Assembly: GCA_020632975.1 (NCBI GenBank)
Contig: JACKEL010000001.1
Span: 248,001-312,000 of the forward strand
DNA length: 64,000 nucleotides
From: Myxococcales bacterium
GTDB taxonomy: Bacteria > Myxococcota_C > UBA6777
Direction of reading: 5' to 3'
Shown: positions 31,088 through 39,981 of the stretch, in pieces
Layout of the letters: the number at the start of each line of letters is the position of its first letter
How positions within the stretch are numbered: position 1 is the first letter of the stretch
Made by a program: the position numbers and the translations under genes
Notes under the pieces: generated by a model
The model's input: the letters and a program-made list of their open reading frames with translations, nothing else
What the model was told of the DNA's origin: nothing
The model's database searches: none

Positions 31088-33937
31088 ATGAGCTTTCTAC
31101 AACATGCGCTTCGTGTGTTCTCCCGTCAGATGATCCTTGGACTCTTGGCTTGGATAATGGCCTATTCACCGTCCGTTTGGGCGCAACCCAAAAAAGACAA
31201 TGAGACAAACAAGCTCAAAGTCATCCACACTCCCCCCGTTGCAACCCAAATTGGACGCAGCTTGACCCTGCGTTTTCAGGTGCCAGACAACGAAGATCTG
31301 GACGAAGTCTTCTTGCACTTTCGCCGCCAAGGTGAAAAGAGCTACCGTTCGATGCGCATGGCGCTACGCGGGGGAGACACCTACAATGCCACGCTGCGAA
31401 AGTTCCAAATCATCCAACCCGCCCTTGAATACTATGTCTCTGCGCTCGACGTAAACAAAAAGACCCGTTATCTCTTTGCAAATCCTCAGAAACCCCATAG
31501 CGTGCGGGTCGTCGCCAAACTCACCGCAGAAGATCGCGCCCAAACCCAAAAGAGCGAAGTCGAAAAGCCCTCTCTCGACGATGGCAGCGACAGTTCCGCA
31601 ACGGTCTTCTCGGCAGCACGTCGCGAACAGCGTATCCAAAACGCCCCTGGTATCATCACCGTTATCACAGAACAGGAGATCCGCTCGGGAGGTTGGAAGA
31701 GCTTGCGCGAATTGCTCCGCTACTCCGTGGGTATCGACATCAACGATGATGGACATAGCCCTGATATCGGGGTGCGGGGGATCAACCCAAACCAAGCCTT
31801 CGGCGACAAGATGATCATGCTTGTCGATGGCCACAACATGGCTTGGCGACAGTTCAACCGCAACATCATGAACCCTTCTTGGGTAAGCATCGATAACATC
31901 AAGCGAATCGAGATCATCCGTGGTCCAGGATCAGCGCTATGGGGAGCGAACGCACTCAGCGGCGTGATCAACATCATCACCAAAACCAACACGGATCTCA
32001 AAGGATACACCGCGACCACAGGGATCAGTCCGCTGAACCAGAGCTACTTTCTTCGACTTCAAGGTGGGCAAGAGTTGTTTGGTGGGATCACGTTTCGTGC
32101 GGCCTTTTCGCTCGATCAAAGCCGTAACAACGGCCTGACCCTCGCCCCCATCTATGAGTTCCAACAGCGCGGAAACCTCAAATACGTCCCTTCGGGCATG
32201 GAGTCCTACTCGCAAAACTTTTACGGCCAGCTTTCATGGCGCGGTTTCAACCTTCGCTTTATGCAAAGCCGCTTTGCTCCCAACGCCGTGATCTCAGGAC
32301 AAAACTTGCTCGCAGGCTCCAGTGTCGTGGGTGGGAATGATACATTACTCTCCACAGATCGCTACATCGTCCGCCTCTCTTGGACAGGACTTCTCGGATC
32401 TTGGGGTACCTTCTCGATTTGGGGCGCTTACGATAACTACGGATACAACAGCGATGCGCGCCAAGGTGTAAACTCGCTCAGCAAGTTTGATAGTAGCGCG
32501 CGACTGCGTGGGACCTCCCAAAACTACGCGATCTACGGCATCGAACAAGGCGGGCAAGATCTGCGCTTCCAACGCTATTATCCCGCTTGTACGGAGTTGG
32601 ATCGCGAAAGTGACACCCCTTGCATCAAGCTCACCACGGGAAATCGCGGCGAGCAGGTCTGTCGTCTTGTCACCAACCCCCGCCAAGATCCCAGCCAAGG
32701 ACAAGAGTTTCCCTTCTCCCAATTTTTGCCCAAAGAGTGTCGATACGTCTACAACAACGGTCGTTATAGCACTCCTATTCGCGCAGTCGACAACCGCGTC
32801 GAAGCAGGCGCCCTACTCAACGCCCAGATCCTCAACAACCTCTCTCTCACCGCAGGCGCTGAGTTTGAATACCTTTATATGCTTGGCTACCACTTTCCTG
32901 AGTTCCAGTCCTACGACAACGATCCCTACTACGTAAACGTCCACTTTAGCGGCTATTTGCAGCTTCAATACAACTTGCTCAACTACGTGGAATTCACCGT
33001 GGGCGGGCGATTTGACTACGACACACAGTACAACTTCGTCGCAACCCCTCGTGCCAGTATCGTTATCACGCCAGGACAAGGCACTTACATCAAGTTACTG
33101 TATGGTAACGCGTTTAAGGCGCCCTCTATCCAAGACCGCTTCCTCTTTATCGACCAAAACGCCGTACTCTTCGGCAACCCGATCTTGCGTCCTGAGTCTG
33201 TCCATACCTTCGAGTTACAGGTTGGTTGGTATCGACGGGGTTTGATGGCGATCAGCTTGAACGGTTATGTCTCTTTGTTCAACGACCTGATCCAGCCGAC
33301 CCTGCGCGCCACCAACGACAACTTCCTCGGCGAAGACGAGTGGAAAAAGCAAACACAGCTTCCCAAAGAAGGCTCCCTCCCCAAACGCTTGACGGACTTT
33401 GTACAAAAAGACAATGCCGAGCAGATCACCACATACGGCGGTGAGTTTGAGCTGCGCCTCTTCCCCACACGGGGCCTCAATATCCTCGCAAGCTTCGGGG
33501 TTTTCCTCGGCCAAGATAGCCAAGGAAACTCTTTGCAATACGCTTCGACTTGGAAAGGTGCTCTCCAAGCCTCTTACTTGATTCGTCTTGGGGGCGATGT
33601 TGGGCTCTTGCTCTCCGCAGGAACCGTTGTCACCAGCGGAAAGCGTGTCCCCGCACAAGCCTTCTCTTTGGCCGAGTCCCAGCTCCCCGCCAAAGACACA
33701 GGCGGCACACAACCCGTCGCTGTACCAGGTTGGACCGCACAAGACGACCCAAGCACAGAAACACCTCTATATATCAATACTTATGCAACTATTCAGTTCT
33801 TGCGGCTGCTCAAAAACCTCGACCTTGGTCTGCGGGTCAGCAACTTGATCAACCGCGAGCAGTACGATGCGGGCGCTATCCTCTTCTACCCGCAGCAAAA
33901 ACTCGACTTCTACCTCTGGCTGCGCGTCCGCATCTAG
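31088..33937 (+). CDS. TonB-dependent outer-membrane receptor
   Basis: A 949-residue protein. Its signal peptide ends near SVWA-Q (residue 32). Residues of about 45-145 form an extra N-terminal beta domain before the plug (LRFQVPDNEDLDEVFLHF), possibly an Ig-like or carboxypeptidase-regulatory-like fold. The plug begins at about 180 (IQNAPGIITVITEQEIRSGG) and continues with RGINPNQAFGDKMIMLVDGH and IEIIRGPGSALWGANALSG. The rest is a 22-strand barrel ending LDFYLWLRVRI. No TonB box can be assigned with certainty. It would import a siderophore, cobalamin or glycan in a TonB-dependent way. ATG 31088 lies behind GGAG; a longer frame from 31013 would bury the signal peptide. A terminator-like hairpin follows at 34092. 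Confidence 0.88.
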   Translation: MSFLQHALRVFSRQMILGLLAWIMAYSPSVWAQPKKDNETNKLKVIHTPPVATQIGRSLTLRFQVPDNEDLDEVFLHFRRQGEKSYRSMRMALRGGDTYNATLRKFQIIQPALEYYVSALDVNKKTRYLFANPQKPHSVRVVAKLTAEDRAQTQKSEVEKPSLDDGSDSSATVFSAARREQRIQNAPGIITVITEQEIRSGGWKSLRELLRYSVGIDINDDGHSPDIGVRGINPNQAFGDKMIMLVDGHNMAWRQFNRNIMNPSWVSIDNIKRIEIIRGPGSALWGANALSGVINIITKTNTDLKGYTATTGISPLNQSYFLRLQGGQELFGGITFRAAFSLDQSRNNGLTLAPIYEFQQRGNLKYVPSGMESYSQNFYGQLSWRGFNLRFMQSRFAPNAVISGQNLLAGSSVVGGNDTLLSTDRYIVRLSWTGLLGSWGTFSIWGAYDNYGYNSDARQGVNSLSKFDSSARLRGTSQNYAIYGIEQGGQDLRFQRYYPACTELDRESDTPCIKLTTGNRGEQVCRLVTNPRQDPSQGQEFPFSQFLPKECRYVYNNGRYSTPIRAVDNRVEAGALLNAQILNNLSLTAGAEFEYLYMLGYHFPEFQSYDNDPYYVNVHFSGYLQLQYNLLNYVEFTVGGRFDYDTQYNFVATPRASIVITPGQGTYIKLLYGNAFKAPSIQDRFLFIDQNAVLFGNPILRPESVHTFELQVGWYRRGLMAISLNGYVSLFNDLIQPTLRATNDNFLGEDEWKKQTQLPKEGSLPKRLTDFVQKDNAEQITTYGGEFELRLFPTRGLNILASFGVFLGQDSQGNSLQYASTWKGALQASYLIRLGGDVGLLLSAGTVVTSGKRVPAQAFSLAESQLPAKDTGGTQPVAVPGWTAQDDPSTETPLYINTYATIQFLRLLKNLDLGLRVSNLINREQYDAGAILFYPQQKLDFYLWLRVRI

Positions 33938-34192
33938 TGTGCGTGGCGTCCCTTGAGGTGGAAAATACGAAAGAGATTCGTTTTTTTTATGAAAAATCGT
34001 TTTGAGGGTGCAGAAAAAGTGATATAAGTCACAATGGTGATCGACTAGACTCACAGTACAAGAGCAAAGAGCTTTTGCTTTTGTTCGGCCTAAGGGGAGG
34101 AATCCTCCCTTTTCGCAACGGATTGCAAGGCCTCTAAAAACATGCGTCCCAAAAACTTTCCAATCCACCGCGAAAGAAAGGTCCTCTACAAC
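33938..34192. promoter_or_regulatory. Region between TonB receptor and solute-binding protein
   Basis: It holds two hairpins. AAGAGCAAA/TTTGCTTTT at 34060-34082 has a 5-base loop. AAGGGGAGG/CCTCCCTTTT at 34092-34113 has a one-base bulge and then TTCG. The second is terminator-like and probably ends the receptor transcript; the first may be a processing or promoter element. The promoter of the next gene must lie here. Confidence 0.4.
34092..34113 (+). terminator. Probable terminator after the TonB receptor gene
   Basis: GC-rich arms AAGGG-AGG and CCTCCCTT pair around AAT, followed by TT. The T-run is short, so efficiency is uncertain. Confidence 0.4.
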
Positions 34193-35548
34193 ATGTCGAA
34201 AGCAACTTTGTATTCTTTCTTTGCCATCCTTGGTATCCTCCTCACAGCGAGCCTAACAGCTTGCACGACACCCATTGATAAACCCAAACCCCAAGACAAG
34301 TTCATCTATGTCAAAGGTCTCTTCGACCTGACGGGAGCCACCTCAGACGTCGGCGTCTCTTACAGCCGAGGCGTTTTGGACTCCATCGAAGAAACCAATG
34401 CGAATGGCGGGATCGAGGGTTACAAGATCGATATCGACTGGAAAGATTATGGCTACGTCGCCAACAAAGCCGTCGAGATCTACGATGCTTGGAAAAAAGA
34501 CACAGACAAACCACTCAGTGGCGCAGTCACCATCTTTGGTTGGGGAACGGGAGACTCCGTGATCTTGAGCCCCAAGGTTGCAGAAGACAAGATCCCTTAT
34601 GTTTCAGCATCTTACGCAGGAAGCTTGGCCTCACCCCAAGCCGTGAACAAAGAAGTCGATCTGCCCGATGGTTCGAAGCATGTCGTGGAGACCAAAGGCG
34701 CACCTTACAACTTCTTCGCAGGCACCGACTATTCCACCTCGATCCGCTTGGCGATGCAATTCATCAAAGACAGCGGTGGCAAGAAAGTCGCCTTCATCTA
34801 CTGCAACGCAGGTTACTGCAAAGAACCAATCCCCGCAGGAAAGACCTTCGCCAAAGAAATCGGTTTGGAGATCGCAGGCGATATCGAAGTCAACCTCGAC
34901 TTTACAAGAGAACAAGCCAGCGACGCGATCAAAGCGGGCCTCGAAAAACTCCAAGTATCCGAAGCAGACAATCTCTGGGCTTGGTTGGGGAACACCGCAA
35001 AGACTGCTGTTTACAGCGCCCAAGGCTTTGCGAAACACGCTCCCACCAACGCACGCATGATCTCCAATGTTTGGGGATTTGATGAAAGCGTTCCTGGACG
35101 CTGCAAAGACGGCTGGGATGGTTCGGGCGATGCTTGCGTGGACAAGCTGTTTGGCGTCATGCCCTTCGCAGCTTTCGGCGATTTGAACTACCCTGAGATG
35201 AAGTCTGTTGTGGTCCAACACAAGAAATACCGTGACCAAGCCAAAGAAGACGCGACACTCTATGCAGATGTACGCTACATCCAAGGCTACGCAAGCTTTT
35301 TGATCTGGCGCCGCGTCGTTGAAAAGTTGTTGAAAGACGGAAAAGAAGTCACAGGTCCCAACATCAAAGAAGCCTTCGAGTCTTTTGGCACCCTTTCGAC
35401 AGGCGGACTGACGTTGAACCTCGGCTTTACAGCAGACAACCACCGCCCAAGTTCAGGGGCACTTATCTATGCGGTGGGTGGGGATGGAAAGCTCTCTTAC
35501 AAAAAAGAGGTTAGTGTTTCTTTGAAGCCCGAATGGAAGGGTTGGTAA
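34193..35548 (+). CDS. Lipoprotein solute-binding protein, branched-chain amino acid / urea type
   Basis: A 451-residue periplasmic binding protein of the Peripla_BP_6 (Leu/Ile/Val- or urea-binding) type. Residues 1-24 are a lipoprotein signal with the lipobox LTAC. The mature part begins with FIYVKGLFDLTGATSDVGV and SIEETNANGGIEGYKIDIDW, the ligand-cleft strand and helix of this family, and continues with KVAFIYCNAGYCKE. It should bind an amino acid or small amide. No permease or ATPase gene is adjacent, so it either serves a distant transporter or is a sensor subunit. ATG 34142 in frame is possible but would add a polar 17-residue extension to the signal. Confidence 0.82.
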   Translation: MSKATLYSFFAILGILLTASLTACTTPIDKPKPQDKFIYVKGLFDLTGATSDVGVSYSRGVLDSIEETNANGGIEGYKIDIDWKDYGYVANKAVEIYDAWKKDTDKPLSGAVTIFGWGTGDSVILSPKVAEDKIPYVSASYAGSLASPQAVNKEVDLPDGSKHVVETKGAPYNFFAGTDYSTSIRLAMQFIKDSGGKKVAFIYCNAGYCKEPIPAGKTFAKEIGLEIAGDIEVNLDFTREQASDAIKAGLEKLQVSEADNLWAWLGNTAKTAVYSAQGFAKHAPTNARMISNVWGFDESVPGRCKDGWDGSGDACVDKLFGVMPFAAFGDLNYPEMKSVVVQHKKYRDQAKEDATLYADVRYIQGYASFLIWRRVVEKLLKDGKEVTGPNIKEAFESFGTLSTGGLTLNLGFTADNHRPSSGALIYAVGGDGKLSYKKEVSVSLKPEWKGW

Positions 35549-35730
35549 GGAAAACCCCATAAAATCATTATCTTTAGAAGATTTAACACAAAAAGGTGTT
35601 GTCTTGCCCCAGAGGATACAACAAGATAGGGCAAATAAAAGACTCTAAGGTATCCAGTGGGGCCGACCTCTGAAACAGCATAAGTGCGGTGGGGAAGTCC
35701 TTTACAACGACGGTCGCGGAGATTTTTCGA

Positions 35731-38241
35731 ATGAACAACCCAACCAAAGAGGATCAAACCTCTGGCGTTTTGTTTGGTAACTACCAAGTCATTGCCAAGC
35801 TTGCGACAGGTGGGATGGCAGAGCTCTTCCTCGCCAAGCAGCGGGGTCTCGCTGGCATAAGTAAGACTGTCGTTATCAAGTGCGTGTTACCCCACCTTGC
35901 TTCAAGTGATGACTTCGTCCAGATGTTCCTCGACGAAGCGCGCGTTGCAACCCACTTACAACACCCCAACATTGTTCAGATCTTCGAGGTCGGCCAAGTC
36001 CGCAATGTGTACTACATCGCCATGGAGTACATTCGCGGACTCGACCTCAAACGCATCCGCAAGCAAGTGTATGGCCTCAAGGAGTTCCAAGAAGCCCCAC
36101 CCTTTAACTTGTTTGCGGGCATCATCTCCCAAGCCGCAGCGGGCCTACATTACGCCCACTGCGCAACAGACGAGATGGGCAACCCACTGGGGATCATCCA
36201 CCGCGACGTCAGCCCCAACAACCTCTTGATCTCCTTCAATGGTGTGGTGAAGATCGTAGACTTTGGTGTGGCCAAAGCCGCAACCCAAGAGCACCGCACC
36301 CGCGCGGGGATGCTCAAGGGACGCCTCAGTTACATGTCTCCCGAGCAGATCTCGGGTCAGCCCGTCAAACCCTCCTCTGACGTATTCTCCCTTGGCATCG
36401 TACTTTACGAGCTTTGTACCAACCGTCGCCTCTTCAAGCGCGCCAACGAAGCCGAAACAGTACAAGCCGTGTTGAAACATCCGATCACACCGCCTGAAAA
36501 GATCTTCCCAAGCATCCACCCAGAACTCAGCCGCATCATCATGAAGTGCATGGAGCGCGAAGAAAACAAGCGTTACAACAACGCTGAAGAGCTTCGCGTG
36601 GATCTCGAAAACTACATGCACTCCACAGAGCATTACAGCCCCCACAAGATCTCTGAGTTCTTGGAAAAACACTTCAGCGAAGACAAAAAACAATCTTCCA
36701 CAGGTGTGCTTTCGAATCCCTTCAACCAAGCGGATCTCCAATACCTTGCCTATCGTACAGGTCAGTTTGGGGCACCTCCCTCGACAGGGAGCCATCCCAT
36801 CCCACCTCCCGGCATCTTGGACCGCAACAACACCTCTGCAAGCTTCTCCGACATCAACAACCAAAGCAACTCTTTTGGGTACTTTACCCGCGATGAATCG
36901 GGCGTTCGTGGCGTTGTCTTTGATCCACCCAAGCAAAGCCGAACCATCGTTTGGGTCCTTTTGCTCTTGCTCGTGGGGCTCAGCGCTGGACTCGCTGTCG
37001 CACAGTGGGACCAAATCAATCGCTGGTTGGGCAATGCGCCTCCTCCTCAACCCGTGGCACCGCGCGTCGATCTTGCCAAACGCAAGAAGTTGATGGCCCT
37101 CCACCAAAACAAGATCAACGAATTCCTTGTGAATCGTTCTTTTCAAAAAGCCCGTACCTACCTACGTGAACTCGCGTTGTCTCCTGACGCAACGCACCTT
37201 GGTTCTTGGATCGCAGATACCAAGCAAACCGTGGAACTTGAGTCTAGCCTCGCAAGCGTCGAGCTTTTCTACAACCAGAAGAATTATGACGAAGCGAAGA
37301 TGCTGATCAAAAACCTCATGATGAAACACTCCAACAGCGACCAAGTCCGCGAGTGGTATCAAAAGGTACAAAAAGCCAAAGCAACCGCGTCTGCTCCTCC
37401 CAAAAGAGAAGAAGACGATAAACCCGAAACGCGCGAAGCCCCTACGCCTCGTCGTTCCAATCGACGCAAACGACGACGACGTAAAAAACCCACCAAGCGC
37501 CGCAAAGTTGCGATGGTCGCTCCAAAAGAAACGGCTGAGCCCAAACGCCCTGCTCCACCCGCCGTCACAGAAGAGGGCACGTTGTTTGTCAACTCGACCC
37601 CCAACGGTCGTGTGGAACTGAATGGCCGCTTGATCGGTTACACGCCCATCAATGGCAAAAAGATCAAGGTGGGCGAGTACAAACTCACCCTTCGACGACC
37701 TGGGTATGTGACCCACAACCAACAGATCACCATCAGCACCTCTTCCCCTGTGGACCTCAATATCCGAATGGAGTCGATCGCACCTCGCCCCGCCCCCATT
37801 CGTGTGGCCCCCACACCTCCGCCCCCACGTGTAGAAGAACGTCCTGCCCCCCGCACCAGCGACGAGCCAAAAGCCAAGATGGCCTTCTCAAAGATCCAAC
37901 TCCCCAAACGCTCGCGCGTACGCTTGTTAATCACGGACTCTCGCGGCCTCGTCGCCAACCAGTACACCGACGAACATGCGAATCTTTGCCAACGCATCGA
38001 AGAAGAAGTCGGACGCGTCCTTGGTAGCGACTTCTCTGTCAAAGGTGTCACCCGCGAGTGGCAAAAGTTCGTTCGCAAACAAGCCACCGCGCGCACGACA
38101 CAGCGCATGAACTTCTACCCCCGCGCTGCCGCTTATGTCATCTACAACAACCTTCTGCGCGGGCGCAGCAAAAGCCGTGTCTCCCAACTCCTCGTGCTTT
38201 ATCAGCGCAAAAATCGCTTCCGCCGCTACGCCAACAAGTGA
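35731..38241 (+). CDS. Ser/Thr protein kinase with membrane span and PEGA domain
   Basis: An 836-residue protein. The kinase domain spans about 17-300: LATGGMAELFLAK, Lys50, HRDVSPNNLL (Asp159), DFG at 177-179 and SYMSPEQISG. A linker leads to the span at about 404-424 (VWVLLLLLVGLSAGLAVAQW). A helical TPR-like part around 450-560 (FYNQKNYDEAKMLIKNLMMK) and an Arg/Lys-rich spacer follow, then a PEGA domain at about 616-680 (VNSTPNGRVELNGRLIGYTP). Residues 710-836 are a basic C-terminal domain I do not recognise. HRDVSPNN and the Ala-Thr-Gly-Gly nucleotide loop are typical of myxobacterial kinases. ATG 35731 is preceded by CGGAGA; the GTG at 35689 is less likely. Probably transcribed alone. 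Confidence 0.88.
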   Translation: MNNPTKEDQTSGVLFGNYQVIAKLATGGMAELFLAKQRGLAGISKTVVIKCVLPHLASSDDFVQMFLDEARVATHLQHPNIVQIFEVGQVRNVYYIAMEYIRGLDLKRIRKQVYGLKEFQEAPPFNLFAGIISQAAAGLHYAHCATDEMGNPLGIIHRDVSPNNLLISFNGVVKIVDFGVAKAATQEHRTRAGMLKGRLSYMSPEQISGQPVKPSSDVFSLGIVLYELCTNRRLFKRANEAETVQAVLKHPITPPEKIFPSIHPELSRIIMKCMEREENKRYNNAEELRVDLENYMHSTEHYSPHKISEFLEKHFSEDKKQSSTGVLSNPFNQADLQYLAYRTGQFGAPPSTGSHPIPPPGILDRNNTSASFSDINNQSNSFGYFTRDESGVRGVVFDPPKQSRTIVWVLLLLLVGLSAGLAVAQWDQINRWLGNAPPPQPVAPRVDLAKRKKLMALHQNKINEFLVNRSFQKARTYLRELALSPDATHLGSWIADTKQTVELESSLASVELFYNQKNYDEAKMLIKNLMMKHSNSDQVREWYQKVQKAKATASAPPKREEDDKPETREAPTPRRSNRRKRRRRKKPTKRRKVAMVAPKETAEPKRPAPPAVTEEGTLFVNSTPNGRVELNGRLIGYTPINGKKIKVGEYKLTLRRPGYVTHNQQITISTSSPVDLNIRMESIAPRPAPIRVAPTPPPPRVEERPAPRTSDEPKAKMAFSKIQLPKRSRVRLLITDSRGLVANQYTDEHANLCQRIEEEVGRVLGSDFSVKGVTREWQKFVRKQATARTTQRMNFYPRAAAYVIYNNLLRGRSKSRVSQLLVLYQRKNRFRRYANK

Positions 38242-38268
38242 TCCTCTCCCTGCGATCTATCCCATCCT

Positions 38269-39207
38269 CTAAGGCATAGACAGCATCAAGAAAAACAACA
38301 CCCCAGGCGTCACAACCAGCCCCAACAACAAGCTAAAAGAGACCAAGCGTGCCATCCACGTAGCGTCAAGACGCTCATGGACCGCATACGCCATCACAGT
38401 AAAGCCCACAGGGGCCGTTGCTGCGAGCAAGATCACACGGCGATGCATGGGCGGACAAGGAAACAACACCAACCAAAGCAGCGCCGCCAACAAACCAATC
38501 CCAAAACGCACCCCCATCACCCCAAAAAGTTGGGTGGCTTCGACTTTCCCTTTCCAGATGCCCCCTTGCCACTCCAACAGCCCGCCCATCGCCAGCAAAC
38601 TCAGCGGGATCGTCAAGCCACTCAACCAACCCAACGACTCCCAAAGCCCACCTGGAACACGTAGCCCCAAGACACGCACGCCCAAAGCCAACAGAAGCAC
38701 CCAAAACAACGGGAACTTTGCGAGCTTTCCACCCATCTCCCGAGCAGACAATCGTCGCGCGCTCCCATACCACGCCGCCAGCAAGTACACCAAAGAGGCC
38801 GAAAGAAGGATGTTTGCGAAGTCCAAAAACACCAAGGCGGACAAGGTCTCTTCTCCATAAGTCGCCAAGACAAATGGATACACGAATGTCCCAAGGTTCA
38901 TCACCATGGGCGCCAAGATCAAAACGCCCCGTCGTTCCGCAGGTTTGACGCGCCGCCACAACAACCAAGAGATCCCCCAAGTCCACAAGATGATCCATAC
39001 CGCAGCCATCGGGAGTACCCAAAGCGACCATTGGAGGCGGACTCCCTGCAAAGCCCGAAAGATCGTCGCTGGCAACGCCACGTAGATCACCAACTGCAAC
39101 AAAAAGTGACATCGCTCTTGCGTCAAAGTCCCCACACGACGAAGCAAGATCCCCAACCCCACCAACAACCACAAAGGCACAAGCTTGTTCAAAAGGATCG
39201 GCAACAT
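38269..39207 (-). CDS. AEC-family (auxin efflux carrier-like) permease
   Basis: A 312-residue inner-membrane protein with about ten membrane spans in two inverted halves (LLNKLVPLWLLVGLGILLRR; LVIYVALPATIFRAL; MAYAVHERLDATWMARLVSF). The ALPA and the conserved Asn/Pro in the first spans fit AEC transporters such as MdcF-like carriers of malonate, malate or other organic acids. The substrate is unknown. It converges on the PEGA kinase gene with only 27 bp between the stops. Its start codon region carries CAACATACATC, which is also part of the repeat beside the next gene. Confidence 0.85.
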   Translation of the reverse strand: MLPILLNKLVPLWLLVGLGILLRRVGTLTQERCHFLLQLVIYVALPATIFRALQGVRLQWSLWVLPMAAVWIILWTWGISWLLWRRVKPAERRGVLILAPMVMNLGTFVYPFVLATYGEETLSALVFLDFANILLSASLVYLLAAWYGSARRLSAREMGGKLAKFPLFWVLLLALGVRVLGLRVPGGLWESLGWLSGLTIPLSLLAMGGLLEWQGGIWKGKVEATQLFGVMGVRFGIGLLAALLWLVLFPCPPMHRRVILLAATAPVGFTVMAYAVHERLDATWMARLVSFSLLLGLVVTPGVLFFLMLSMP

Positions 39208-39238
39208 ACATCACCCCAAGACATCAAAAGCGCCATCA

Positions 39239-39350
39239 AAAAGCCCATCAATCGGACTTTTTCGCCACATCAACCCAAATACCTATCCATTGACCTTTTT
39301 CGCCGTAGCCGTCAGAAAGCCCATCAATCGTCCTGTTTCGCCGCAGCCAA
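39239..39350. repeat. 38-bp tandem repeat, three copies, overlapping the end of the YunC-like gene
   Basis: TTTCGCC motifs recur every 38 bp. Copy 1 (about 39239-39270) and copy 3 (about 39315-39346) share AAAGCCCATCAATCG and TTTCGCC. Copy 2 (39283-39309) has diverged. The third copy encodes the last codons and the stop of the leftward YunC-like gene at 39324. The other two lie in the gap before the AEC gene. Confidence 0.6.
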
Positions 39351-39674
39351 CAACATACATCGCACAGCTTCAGCGCCTGCCATCCCTTCTGATATCCCCA
39401 TCCGTCTAGCCTTTGCGGAGACTTTTACGATCTTCGCGTCCAAAAGATCCTCGGGTTGGATCAGTGGCTTACCTGGGGTTCCCTTTGCAAGCGCAAAGGC
39501 CATCCCAAACTCATCTGCAACGCTAACGTCGTAGATTCCGCACCCTACGATGCCCACAGGTGTCGTAATCGAGCAATACTGGCCCCCTTCCCAACGGTGA
39601 GAGTGCCCTAACACTTCACCTTCCGCAAAAGTTAACACACGACGCTCAGAGATCGGAAAACGCTCTTGTTCCAT
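39324..39674 (-). CDS. YunC-like DUF1805 protein
   Basis: A 116-residue protein. GGQYCSITTPVGIVGCGIYD and MAFALAKGTPGKPL then EDLLDAKIVKVSAKAR are hallmarks of the DUF1805/YunC family, a small trimer-forming fold of unknown role. It may bind a small metabolite or metal through its two Cys. ATG 39674 has AAAGGA nine bases upstream. The C-terminal residues (KQDD) and stop are encoded by the third copy of the 38-bp tandem repeat. It probably shares a leftward transcript with the AEC gene. Confidence 0.82.
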   Translation of the reverse strand: MEQERFPISERRVLTFAEGEVLGHSHRWEGGQYCSITTPVGIVGCGIYDVSVADEFGMAFALAKGTPGKPLIQPEDLLDAKIVKVSAKARRMGISEGMAGAEAVRCMLLAAAKQDD

Positions 39675-39981
39675 CTTGCCCATCCTTTCGCACGAATCCA
39701 CATAAGACTCTTTCTTTTTTGTGCCTCAAACCAAAAACATCATCTTTTTCCCTTCAAAGATCGCCCTGTTCCCACCAACAATACAACGAACTCTGTCTTT
39801 GCTTGCGTTAGACCATTGTTGATTATCCCCGATTATCCGCAAAGAAAGACACCCGTTCAAAGATTGCCCTTGAAGGATCACCAAAGCTTGATGTAGAACA
39901 CCATCCCATCACAACGCCCACCCTTTTTCAACACAAACCCGCCAGCCTTCTCAAATGAGCGGAAAATACAAGGAGATTGTG
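39675..39981. promoter_or_regulatory. Divergent region upstream of glnN
   Basis: This 307-bp gap between the leftward YunC-like gene and the rightward glutamine synthetase holds the direct repeat GATTATCC at 39821-39828 and 39831-39838. It has no hairpin terminator or recognised regulator site. Both promoters should be here. Confidence 0.3.
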
